Part shown: positions 17,420-24,709 of the stretch, piece after piece
Layout of the letters: each line of letters starts with the position of its first letter
Position numbering within the stretch: position 1 is the first letter of the stretch
Origin: JAFDWR01 sp038216655
Lineage (GTDB): Bacteria; Armatimonadota; Fimbriimonadia; Fimbriimonadales; Fimbriimonadaceae
DNA length: 64,000 nucleotides
Direction: 5' to 3'
Assembly (NCBI GenBank): GCA_038216655.1
Contig: JBBQPZ010000001.1
Span: forward strand, 186,001 to 250,000
Notes under the pieces: model-generated
The model's input: the letters and a program-made list of their open reading frames with translations, nothing else
The model's database searches: none
Told to the model about the DNA's origin: nothing
Position numbers and translations under genes: made by a program

Positions 17420-18121
17420 ATGCTCACCACTAACGGTATCGACGTCTATTACGGAGCCATCCAGGCCCTTGAGGGGGTGAGTATTCAGGTCGAACAGGGG
17501 GAAATCGTCGCGATCATCGGCTCAAATGGCGCGGGCAAGAGCACGCTTCTCCGCACAATTAGTGGTTTACTCCGCCCCCGCCAAGGCACGATCTCCTTCA
17601 AGGGAGAGGAAATTCAGGACTGCCCTGCTCACGAGATCGTAATGCGCGGGATCAGCCAATCCCCCGAAGGACGGCGGATCTTCACCAACATGTCAGTGTA
17701 CGAGAACCTGCTTCTCGGTGCTTACATCCGGAAGGACGCGGAGATCGACGGCGACTTGGAGAAGGTGATGGTCCGCTTCCCTCGTCTCAAGGAGCGCATC
17801 AGGCAGAGTGCAGGGACGCTTAGCGGCGGCGAGCAACAGATGCTCGCGATCGGCCGCGCGCTCATGTCCCGCCCTCAGTTGCTTCTCCTCGACGAGCCGA
17901 GTCTCGGCCTCGCGCCGAACCTGGTGCAGGAGATCTTCCGCATCGTGACGGAATTGAACGACGACGGCTGCACGATCCTAATCGTCGAGCAGAACGCGAA
18001 TCGCGCCCTCGAAATCGCGAATCGTGCGTACGTGTTGGAGACGGGCAACATTGTGCTTACCGACACGGGCAAGAACCTCTTGTCGAATCCGAAGGTCAAG
18101 GAAGCCTATTTGGGCGGATGA
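17420..18121 (+). CDS. livF: Branched-chain amino-acid ABC transporter, ATP-binding protein LivF
   Basis: 233 residues, the usual LivF length. Walker A is GSNGAGKST, the signature is LSGGEQQML, Walker B is LLLLDEPSLGLAP, and the switch histidine position carries Gln in IVEQNANRAL, as is normal in LivF. The C-terminus KVKEAYLGG is typical. ATG at 17420 is chosen from the family start; the frame is open far upstream but that is antisense to glgP. The partner genes livK, livH, livM and livG lie 40 kb away (57.2-61.6 kb) and lack their own livF. It overlaps rimI by four bases (ATGA). Confidence 0.93.
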   Translation: MLTTNGIDVYYGAIQALEGVSIQVEQGEIVAIIGSNGAGKSTLLRTISGLLRPRQGTISFKGEEIQDCPAHEIVMRGISQSPEGRRIFTNMSVYENLLLGAYIRKDAEIDGDLEKVMVRFPRLKERIRQSAGTLSGGEQQMLAIGRALMSRPQLLLLDEPSLGLAPNLVQEIFRIVTELNDDGCTILIVEQNANRALEIANRAYVLETGNIVLTDTGKNLLSNPKVKEAYLGG

Positions 18122-18588
18122 AGACGCTGCGCCTCGAGCGACTTACGGAATCCCACCTTCCGGCGGTTCTCGAGATCGAGCACGCCTCGAACACCGCACC
18201 TTGGTCCGAGAAGAGCTTTCGCAACGAGCTGGACCACCCACACGGGATCTTCCTTGTGGCGATCGGGGACGGCGAAGTGGTGGGATACGGCGGAATTTGG
18301 CTCGTGGTGGACGAGGCGCACGTCACGAATGTCGCGGTAAAGCCGGAAGTGCGTCGGCAGGGGGTGGCTCGCAAGCTGATGATCGAGTTGCTGTCGCAGG
18401 CAAAGGACCGCGGAATGACGTGCTCGACCCTTGAGGTGCGTGCGGGTAACGAGGCGGCGGTGAACCTATATGAGAACCTCGGATACATCAAGACGGCGGT
18501 TCGGAAGGGATACTATCCCGACAACCGCGAAGATGCCGCGGTCATGTGGATGTATCACCTCGAAGACTGGAGCCCGAAAGATCACTAG
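18118..18588 (+). CDS. rimI: Ribosomal-protein alanine N-acetyltransferase RimI
   Basis: 156 residues, GNAT fold. Acetyl-CoA-binding motif A is VAVKPEVRRQGVARKLM; the RimI-specific start (PWSEKSFRNEL) and the C-terminal NEAAVNLYENLGY are clear. RimI acetylates the N-terminus of ribosomal protein S18 and in many genomes sits with tsaB/tsaD. Here tsaD follows after 222 bases, but no tsaB is in the window. It is translationally coupled to livF, which is an odd partner. Confidence 0.92.
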   Translation: MKTLRLERLTESHLPAVLEIEHASNTAPWSEKSFRNELDHPHGIFLVAIGDGEVVGYGGIWLVVDEAHVTNVAVKPEVRRQGVARKLMIELLSQAKDRGMTCSTLEVRAGNEAAVNLYENLGYIKTAVRKGYYPDNREDAAVMWMYHLEDWSPKDH

Positions 18589-18661
18589 ATTCTCCCCCTC
18601 CGCGAAACGGGACCGAGCCGAGGCATCCAACCGGATCGCCCTGCAACCAACGACCATTCCC

Positions 18662-18714
18662 CACCCCGGAGGGGTGAAAGAAGGTAGCCCGGTGGTCGCT
18701 CCGGCGACCCCGGG
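18662..18714. repeat. Double hairpin intergenic element
   Basis: Two adjacent palindromes lie between rimI and tsaD: CACCCC-GGA-GGGGTG (18662-18676), and an arm CCCGGTGGTCGC (18688-18699) pairing with GCGACCCCGGG (18704-18714) across a 4-base loop with one bulged base. The structure and G+C bias resemble REP-like intergenic repeats. No second copy is in this window, so repetition is unproven. Confidence 0.55.
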
Positions 18715-18770
18715 AAAGGGATTGCCCCCAACATCCGACCCCGAAGGCGGTCGCAGAATCTATCGGCCGA

Positions 18771-18796
18771 GGCGTCCTTTGCAAGCAAAGGACGCC
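18771..18796. promoter_or_regulatory. Perfect 12-bp inverted repeat before tsaD
   Basis: GGCGTCCTTTGC, two bases (AA), then GCAAAGGACGCC. It ends 14 bases before the tsaD GTG start and overlaps the place where a ribosome-binding site would be. It could be an operator, a 5'-UTR hairpin that limits translation, or a terminator for rimI without a T-run. Confidence 0.55.
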
Positions 18797-18810
18797 AAGC
18801 GGAGCCACGC

Positions 18811-19824
18811 GTGACTTTCTTCGACAAGCCCCTCCTGGCCATCGAGACGAGTTGCGACGAGACGAGCGCAGCCGTCCTGGTTGGGCGCGAGATTCGATCC
18901 AACGTGATCGCAAGCCAGATCGAGATGCACCGGAAGTGGGGCGGCGTGGTTCCCGAGGCGGCGGCCCGTGCGCATGTTGAGGCGATCGTCCCGGTGATCG
19001 AGCAGGCGTTGAGTGATGCTTCGGTGACTCTCAATGAAATTGGCGGGATCGCAGTAACCAACCGGCCCGGACTGGTGGGGGCTTTGAGCGTGGGAGTGAC
19101 GGCTGCTAAGGCGCTTTCCTTCTCGCTAGGAATCCCCTTGCTAGGAGTCCACCACCTGGAAGGCCATCTCTGCAGCCCTCTCGCACTTGGCTCGGATATC
19201 CCATTCCCCCATGTGTGTTTGATCGCCAGTGGTGGACACACCGAGCTTGTCTCCGTAACGGCACCGGGTGAGTACCGGCTCCTCGGCCAGACCCGCGACG
19301 ATGCCGCCGGGGAGGCCTTCGACAAGGGAGCCCGGCTTCTGGGTCTTGGTTATCCAGGTGGGCTGGGAATCCAAAACGCCGCGATGGCCGGCGATCCGAA
19401 GCGGTACCCCCTTCCCAAGGGCCTCTCGGGCGAGACGATCGACTTTAGCTTCAGTGGTCTTAAGACCGCGGTTCTGAGGCTGGTTGAGAAGGAGGGCGAC
19501 CAGATCTCGGTTCCCGACGCTGCCGCCAGTCTCCAGGCCACCATCGTGAAGGTCCTGACCGAGCGCGCCCTCCGTGCGGTGGAGCAGGTGGGAGCAAATG
19601 CCCTCACCCTCGTTGGTGGAGTCGCTGCGAATCTCGCTCTGCGCGAGAAGCTCTCGACCGAGGCGGCGAGGCGCGGGATCGGGTTCTGGACTCCGCCGGT
19701 GGCGATGTGTACCGACAATGCCGCGATGATCGGCCTGGCCGGCTCGCTCAGGCTCGCCCGAGGTGAACATGACGACCTCGATCTCGACGTCTTCCCCAAC
19801 GCCCCGTTGCCCGGCCATGAGTGA
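18811..19824 (+). CDS. tsaD: tRNA N6-adenosine threonylcarbamoyltransferase TsaD
   Basis: 337 residues from a GTG start. ASKHA-fold motifs: ETSCDETSAA at the N-terminus, the metal-binding histidines in GVHHLEGHL, SGGHTELV, DAAGEAFDKGARLLGLGYPG, FSFSGLKTAV and the late VGGVAANLALRE. TsaD transfers threonylcarbamoyl to A37 of ANN-decoding tRNAs, forming t6A, and is essential in most bacteria. The GTG is preceded by the palindrome at 18771-18796 rather than by a clear ribosome-binding site. Its last eight bases overlap the next gene. Confidence 0.95.
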   Translation: MTFFDKPLLAIETSCDETSAAVLVGREIRSNVIASQIEMHRKWGGVVPEAAARAHVEAIVPVIEQALSDASVTLNEIGGIAVTNRPGLVGALSVGVTAAKALSFSLGIPLLGVHHLEGHLCSPLALGSDIPFPHVCLIASGGHTELVSVTAPGEYRLLGQTRDDAAGEAFDKGARLLGLGYPGGLGIQNAAMAGDPKRYPLPKGLSGETIDFSFSGLKTAVLRLVEKEGDQISVPDAAASLQATIVKVLTERALRAVEQVGANALTLVGGVAANLALREKLSTEAARRGIGFWTPPVAMCTDNAAMIGLAGSLRLARGEHDDLDLDVFPNAPLPGHE

Positions 19825-20017
19825 AGATCGCCCGGTCAAGATGTGCGTTTGTTTTGACGTCACGTTCCAGAAGCTCTGGGACAGCGGCATTCGAACCGCG
19901 GCGGAGGCCACCGAGAAGTTCGGATGCGGCACCAAGTGCGGTTCCTGCCTCCCTTATCTCCGGCTCATGGAGAAGACAGGCGAGACAGAGTTTGAAGTAT
20001 TGAGAATCAAGTATTGA
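19817..20017 (+). CDS. Small BFD-like [2Fe-2S]-binding protein
   Basis: 66 residues. Cysteines occur as CVC near residue 9 and then CGTKCGSC near residue 42, close to the bacterioferritin-associated ferredoxin (BFD) [2Fe-2S] pattern C-x-C...C-x(2-4)-C. BFD-like domains carry iron-sulfur clusters in iron release, assimilatory reductases and Fe-S assembly. The ATG at 19817 lies inside the end of tsaD (8-base overlap, different frame), so the two are coupled. Eighteen open codons upstream are tsaD shadow. Specific role unknown. Confidence 0.8.
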   Translation: MSEDRPVKMCVCFDVTFQKLWDSGIRTAAEATEKFGCGTKCGSCLPYLRLMEKTGETEFEVLRIKY

Positions 20018-20486
20018 GTGAGGTCTTTGCAAAATTCAAAGCTTCGCAATGCCCCCTAACCCTAACCCTCTCCCGCCCGACAGATTTTGTGGCGATGGCA
20101 AGAGCCGTGCGGGGGAGAGGGAACCGAACTCTGTCGGGTTGACGTGATTGACCGTTCAGAAGCTGCCGGGCGGGGGGGATTTCCCGATTTTCACTCCCTC
20201 ACACTGCTTACCCACGTTGGCAATCCGGCAAGATTTCGGAGGGGTGGCGCTTGGGCCGACTTTTCTCGTCATGCCTCTATGTGCTTGGGATCGACTTTGG
20301 TCAACCAGTTGCCACTGCGTTAGTGACTTCATGATTCGTCAGCCCAGTTCAAATTTGCGAGACCTCGAGTATTGAGAGTTGAGACAGAGCCGGAAGGAGG
20401 AGCGTACCGAGGGAAGCTCACGGGAGCCTCTGATGAAGTCTCGCTCTACTTCACGTCCGCTCTGTCTCAATACCCAATACCCGATA
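20018..20486. other. 469-bp convergent intergenic region rich in repeats
   Basis: Both flanking genes end here and no gene is seen. The region begins with GTATTGA heptamers (19997-20020). It then has a crossed pair of inverted repeats (20066-20138), about 230 bases of unstructured sequence, and a 22-base inverted pair made of heptamers (20369-20390 and 20458-20479). Short open frames in it have no coding character. Confidence 0.7.
20066..20138. repeat. Crossed inverted repeats (pseudoknot-like)
   Basis: CCCTCTCCCGC (20066-20076) can pair with GCGGGGGAGAGGG (20109-20121), and CCCGACAGA (20076-20084) pairs perfectly with TCTGTCGGG (20130-20138). The two pairings interleave, so both together would make a pseudoknot; otherwise they are alternative hairpins. 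Confidence 0.6.
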
Positions 20487-20487
20487 C
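20367..20487. repeat. Heptamer-built inverted repeat at the 3' end of the tricorn-like gene
   Basis: The arm at 20369-20390 and the reverse complement of 20458-20479 agree at 19 of 22 positions; both carry TATTGRG-type heptamers and end in GAGACAGAGC. The loop is ~67 bases. The element directly follows the stop of the minus-strand protease, where a terminator is expected. Confidence 0.65.
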
Positions 20488-23400
20488 TATCCCCCTGCCT
20501 TCCGAACCTTGACCGGGAAGGGCGGCGGCGTGGGCCTCACGTAGGGGTGCGCCTTGAGCCAATCCATAAGGATCGCGATCGCCTTGTCGAGTTGCGGGTC
20601 CTTGCCCTGCATGATGAGCGCCGGGTCTTGCTCGATCACGACGTCGGGCGTGACGCCGGTGCCTTCGACAATCCACTTGCCGTCGGCGGTCCAGCAACCG
20701 TAATTCGGAATCCAGACCTGCCCACCGTCCACCAGTTCATAGCCACCGCCGGAGCCGACTTCTCCGCCGCCCGTTCGGGTTCCGACCAACGTGCCTACCT
20801 TCATCCGCTTGAACATCTCGGCGAAGTACTCGCCATCGGAGAACGCCCACTCATTGGTGAGGCCAACCACCTTGCCAAACGGCGCCCAGCCCTCTCGGAC
20901 CCATGAGATGCCATACCGTGGTTTGAAGAAGCCGAGCGGCTTGGCGCTGAGCTGGCTGAGCACATTCGCCGCGACAAAGCCGCCTCCGTTGAAGCGGTCG
21001 TCGAAGATCAGCCCCGCCTTCTCGGTCGCCGCGAAGTACCCCTTCGCGTAGCCGGTGTATCCAGTTGTGCCCATGTCGGACATGTGCGCGTAACCGATCT
21101 GGCCATTGGAGGCTTTACGAACATATTCGCGCCGACTCTCGACCCAGTCCTCGTAGCGCATCGTCGCCTCGCTCGCCTTGGGCACGACCCGCACAATGCG
21201 TGCTCCGGTGCCCGAGGCGTTCGAGCTGACTTTGACGGTGATCTGATGACCCTGCATCCCGATCAGCATCGCCTGGGGATCTTGGTCGGCTCGGACGGGC
21301 TGCCCGCCGATCTCCAGGATGAAATCGCCAACCTTCACGTTGAGACCTGGTTCGAGGAAGGGAGAACGGTTCACCAGATCGAACGGATCGCCCTGAAGAA
21401 GCTTCGTGATCCGATAGGCTTTGCCGCTGGCATCTAGCTCCAGATCGACACCAAGGTAGCCCATGGGCTGCGGCGCGATATCGTAGCCGGTTCGCCCGCT
21501 CACGTAGGCGTGCCCGACGTTGAGTTCGCTGATCATGTCGCCGATCACGCGCGTCAGGTCGCTGCGATCGCCCACCAGCGGGAGCTTTGCCTCGTATTTG
21601 CGGCGGACCGCGTTCCAGTCGACGCCGTGCATGTTCGGGTCATAGAAGAAGTCGCGACCTACGCGCCAGGCTTCCTCAAGTGCTTCGCGCCACTCGGCGA
21701 CCGGGTTCACCGTCACGGTGACTCCACTCAGATCGACGGTACCGGTCAGGGCCTCCGCGCCGGCATCACATACCAACACCGATTTGGCGCGTATCACCAT
21801 AAGCTTGGAATGGTCGCTGGAGAGCTCCGCTCCGGTAATCGAGTTACCGAGACTTGTCAGTTTCTTTGTGGCGAGGTCGAACGTTGACAGCTCGGTGTCG
21901 GCGGGGCCGTCCAGCCCTTGGGCACCGATCGCGTTGAGGAGAATCAGCTTGCTGCCGGTGGCCAAGAGGGTCGTGTAGCGGCCAGCCGGGATCGGCACGT
22001 CGACCATGCGTGAGGTCAGTCCCGCCGGATCGATCTTGGTCACGCCATTGGCCTTGGGCTCCTCCTTTGCCTTCTCCCCTTCCTCATCGTTCTTGGGGGC
22101 GAAGGGTGAGGGCGTATCGGAGGCCAGCACCAGCGCGGTCACCTTTGTCGCGTCATCCAATCCAAGCACGGGGACAATCTGGGACCCGACCGGGTTCACT
22201 TCGCGGTCCTGCAGGAAGAACAGGTACTTACCCGCAGGGTCGAATGTGACCTCGAACGAGTTCACGGTTGGGTCCGAGACATCCAACCGTTTGCCCGTCG
22301 CCAGTTCGACGAGGTGAATTCCCTTGTTCCAGGTGCTCTCCTGCCGACTGAACGCGATCCACTTACTGTCCGGGCTGAAGGTGTAGTCGCTATTCACGTT
22401 GTCGTAACTCTGCGACCGATCAGCTTGATCGACCAGCTTGACCGCGCCGGTCGCAACGTCGACCACCTGGATTCGCATCTCGCGATCGCCGACCGCCAGC
22501 GACTTGCCGTCCGGCGACCAGACGATCTCGAAGTGCTGACCCTTCAGGTCCGACGTGAGCTTCTTTGACGGGCCGCCAGCGGCGGGCACCAAGTAGATCT
22601 GTTCTTCGCCTCCCTTGTCAGAGATGTAGGCGATGGTTTTGCCGTCCGGAGACCAAGACGGATGCATCGCCCGGCCCGAGGAATCTGACTCGATGACGCG
22701 AGCATCGCCGTTCGTCGCCGCGACACTTACGAGTTGACCGCGGGCTTCGATGACGATCCGCTTGCCGCTGGGGCCGACCGACGCTGACCGCATCCAGGTC
22801 GACACGGGGAGTCGCTGATCGCGGGCGTGCAGGCGGTCGCTGTTGAGCTCGAACTTCAGCTCACGCGCTCCAGTCGCCGGATCGTAGAGGTAGATTCCCG
22901 GACCCTTTTGGAAGACCACCCGCTTCCCGTCGCTCGACGGATAGCGAACCGGGTCATCGTTGAAGCTGGTCAGCATCGTCGTCCGGCGAGTTGCCGGGTC
23001 GATCTCGCAGAGGTTGGCCAGATTCGAGCCTTGCTCGGAGGCGTAGACGATGTGGTTTCCCAGCCAACTGGGGGTGGTGTCCACGCCGAGGTTGTCGGTG
23101 AGTTTGGTGAAGTTGCGACCGGTGAAGTCGGTGATCCAAATGTCGTCGGCTTCGCCTCCCTTGTAGCGGAACCAGTTCATCCACTCGTTGCTGCCCGGCA
23201 CATAGGCAAGCGTCTTCCCATCGGGGCTCATCGCGGCAAACTCGCCTTCGACGACGGGCAGTTGTTTCGGCAAACCACCGTTTACCGAAACCGAGAAGAG
23301 CTGACGCTGTCCGCCCGGGGAGAACTTTCGGCCTGAACGGAACAGCACGCTCTTGCCATCCGCGCTCCAGCCGATCACGCCGGCCGAGACCGGGTCATAG

Positions 23401-23714
23401 GTAAGGCGCTTGGGGGGCCCCCCTGCGACCGGCATCACGTACGTGTCGGTGCTCTTCTCGTAGTTCGCGGTGAACGCGATCATCGTCCCGTCGGGGGAGA
23501 AGTGCGCTTTGGTTTCGAGCCCGGGATCGGACGTGATGCGCTGAGCCTGGCCGGTCGAAATGTGACCAAGCCAAAGGTCGCCTTCCGCGGTGAAGACCAC
23601 GAGGTCGCCGTGGATGTCGGGACGAGCGAAGAACGCTTGCTGATCGGCGGCGCATACGGTGGCAAGCGCAGCGGCGAGCAGGGCACCGCAAAGTCGCAAG
23701 GTGGATGAATGCAT
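20487..23714 (-). CDS. Exported tricorn-like serine protease (S41 family)
   Basis: 1075 residues. A signal peptide (LCGALLAAALATVCAADQ) is followed by WD40/PD40 beta-propeller repeats in the first ~650 residues (SPDGKTIAYISDKGGEEQIY and similar), a tricorn core C1 region, a PDZ domain (~750-850) and the S41 peptidase core. Predicted active-site residues match Thermoplasma tricorn closely: His735 in VGHAYVSG and nucleophile Ser959 in TNEWAFSDGEYF. The conserved DDRFNGGGF segment and a late Glu in VEGTGVTPD are also present. The ATG at 23714 begins the signal peptide; twelve more codons are open upstream. It probably degrades peptides in the periplasm. Confidence 0.92.
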   Translation of the reverse strand: MHSSTLRLCGALLAAALATVCAADQQAFFARPDIHGDLVVFTAEGDLWLGHISTGQAQRITSDPGLETKAHFSPDGTMIAFTANYEKSTDTYVMPVAGGPPKRLTYDPVSAGVIGWSADGKSVLFRSGRKFSPGGQRQLFSVSVNGGLPKQLPVVEGEFAAMSPDGKTLAYVPGSNEWMNWFRYKGGEADDIWITDFTGRNFTKLTDNLGVDTTPSWLGNHIVYASEQGSNLANLCEIDPATRRTTMLTSFNDDPVRYPSSDGKRVVFQKGPGIYLYDPATGARELKFELNSDRLHARDQRLPVSTWMRSASVGPSGKRIVIEARGQLVSVAATNGDARVIESDSSGRAMHPSWSPDGKTIAYISDKGGEEQIYLVPAAGGPSKKLTSDLKGQHFEIVWSPDGKSLAVGDREMRIQVVDVATGAVKLVDQADRSQSYDNVNSDYTFSPDSKWIAFSRQESTWNKGIHLVELATGKRLDVSDPTVNSFEVTFDPAGKYLFFLQDREVNPVGSQIVPVLGLDDATKVTALVLASDTPSPFAPKNDEEGEKAKEEPKANGVTKIDPAGLTSRMVDVPIPAGRYTTLLATGSKLILLNAIGAQGLDGPADTELSTFDLATKKLTSLGNSITGAELSSDHSKLMVIRAKSVLVCDAGAEALTGTVDLSGVTVTVNPVAEWREALEEAWRVGRDFFYDPNMHGVDWNAVRRKYEAKLPLVGDRSDLTRVIGDMISELNVGHAYVSGRTGYDIAPQPMGYLGVDLELDASGKAYRITKLLQGDPFDLVNRSPFLEPGLNVKVGDFILEIGGQPVRADQDPQAMLIGMQGHQITVKVSSNASGTGARIVRVVPKASEATMRYEDWVESRREYVRKASNGQIGYAHMSDMGTTGYTGYAKGYFAATEKAGLIFDDRFNGGGFVAANVLSQLSAKPLGFFKPRYGISWVREGWAPFGKVVGLTNEWAFSDGEYFAEMFKRMKVGTLVGTRTGGGEVGSGGGYELVDGGQVWIPNYGCWTADGKWIVEGTGVTPDVVIEQDPALIMQGKDPQLDKAIAILMDWLKAHPYVRPTPPPFPVKVRKAGG

Positions 23715-23800
23715 GGAGCTATTCTCGCATGTTGCCTGTTGGGGTGTCATGTATTTGACTGATTCTCCCTTGGATGCTAGATTTTCGAAGAGCTGGATAC

Positions 23801-23941
23801 CACGGTCTGCTTCTCCAAGACAATTGGAAGTGCGGCGACACAGCGTGGTCGGACTGACCGTGGGGCGCGGCGAAGCTCACGGTCTGTCGGGTTGCCTTAT
23901 CTGAGGCCCTCCCCATAGCTGGCGAGCCCGGGCAGACCGTG
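23801..23941. repeat. Nested inverted repeats between rdgB and the tricorn-like gene
   Basis: CACGGTCTGC (23801-23810) pairs perfectly with GCAGACCGTG (23932-23941). Inside it, GACCGTG (23856-23862) pairs with CACGGTC (23878-23884). The same CACGGTC core thus occurs four times within 141 bases in both orientations. The element lies between the rdgB stop (23972) and the tricorn-like start (23714), both minus strand, so it may end rdgB transcription or regulate the protease. Confidence 0.55.
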
Positions 23942-23971
23942 CCACCCCCTCCGCTCGATTGATGAATAGCC

Positions 23972-24592
23972 CTAAGGAGCGGCGGTCTCCAAGTAGTTTC
24001 CGAACGCATGGAGGACTTTGCCTCGGTGGCTAACCGCGTGCTTTTGCTCGGGGGTAAGGTCGGCCATCGTGCAATTGAGTTCCGTTAGCCAGAAGATCGG
24101 ATCGTATCCGAATCCGCCGTTGCCACTCGGCTCGGTAGCGATGCGCCCCTCGCAGATTGCGTGGATCAACTTCGTCTCCGTTGCGTCGGCAGGAGGTGCG
24201 GCGAAGGCGATCCAGCACTGGAACCGAGCCCCGCGATCCGCCTCCTGAGTCTCAGCCATGGCGTCCAGAATCTTCTGGATCTTCACCGGGAACGGCGTAT
24301 CCGCCCCCTCGAAGCGCTTACTGTGGACGCCGGGAGCGCCACCTAGAGCATCGATCTCCAAGCCGGCATCGTCGGCAAGACACCATTCACCGGTGAACTT
24401 CGCCCCCGATTCCGCCTTGATCGCCGCGTTCTCCGCGTAAGTGTCCCCCATCTCGTCGGGCTCGGGTGCGCCGGGGTAGTCGGCGAGGGTGAGGATCTCC
24501 AGACCCGGGAACCGAGCGGAGAGGATGTGTACCATCTCCCCGGCCTTCTTCCGGTTGTGGGTAGCGATGACAAGGCGGGGAATGGGAGACAT
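23972..24592 (-). CDS. rdgB: XTP/dITP diphosphatase (RdgB/HAM1)
   Basis: 206 residues. Motifs of the non-canonical purine NTP pyrophosphatase family: VIATHNRKKAGEM at the N-terminus, DTYAENAAIKA, LADDAGLEIDALGGAPGVHS, GFGYDPIF, and the SHR loop in AVSHRGKVLHAFGNYL. It clears ITP, dITP and XTP from the nucleotide pool. The longer frame to 24700 would run through the heptamer repeats, so the ATG at 24592 is chosen by homology to the family start. Confidence 0.94.
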   Translation of the reverse strand: MSPIPRLVIATHNRKKAGEMVHILSARFPGLEILTLADYPGAPEPDEMGDTYAENAAIKAESGAKFTGEWCLADDAGLEIDALGGAPGVHSKRFEGADTPFPVKIQKILDAMAETQEADRGARFQCWIAFAAPPADATETKLIHAICEGRIATEPSGNGGFGYDPIFWLTELNCTMADLTPEQKHAVSHRGKVLHAFGNYLETAAP

Positions 24593-24630
24593 AGAAATGG
24601 AGTGTTGGAGTAATGGAGAGGCGGGGAGGG

Positions 24631-24702
24631 GTGTTCGGTGTTCGGTGTTAGGGCAAAGGCGGATTGCTAGCGTCCATTCCAAACACCTGACACCTAACAC
24701 TG
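24631..24702. repeat. Heptamer tandem-repeat stem-loop
   Basis: Three tandem heptamers (GTGTTCG, GTGTTCG, GTGTTAG) at 24631-24652 face inverted heptamers at 24682-24702 (AACACCTGACACCTAACAC). The arms pair imperfectly across a ~29-base loop. It lies just past the esterase stop (24710, minus strand), so it sits at a gene 3' end like the other members of this repeat set. Confidence 0.7.
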
Positions 24703-24709
24703 TCCGTCC

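Noticed and set aside
24593..24700. Longer start for rdgB at 24700
   Set aside because: The extra codons are the heptamer repeats; the family N-terminus begins at 24592.
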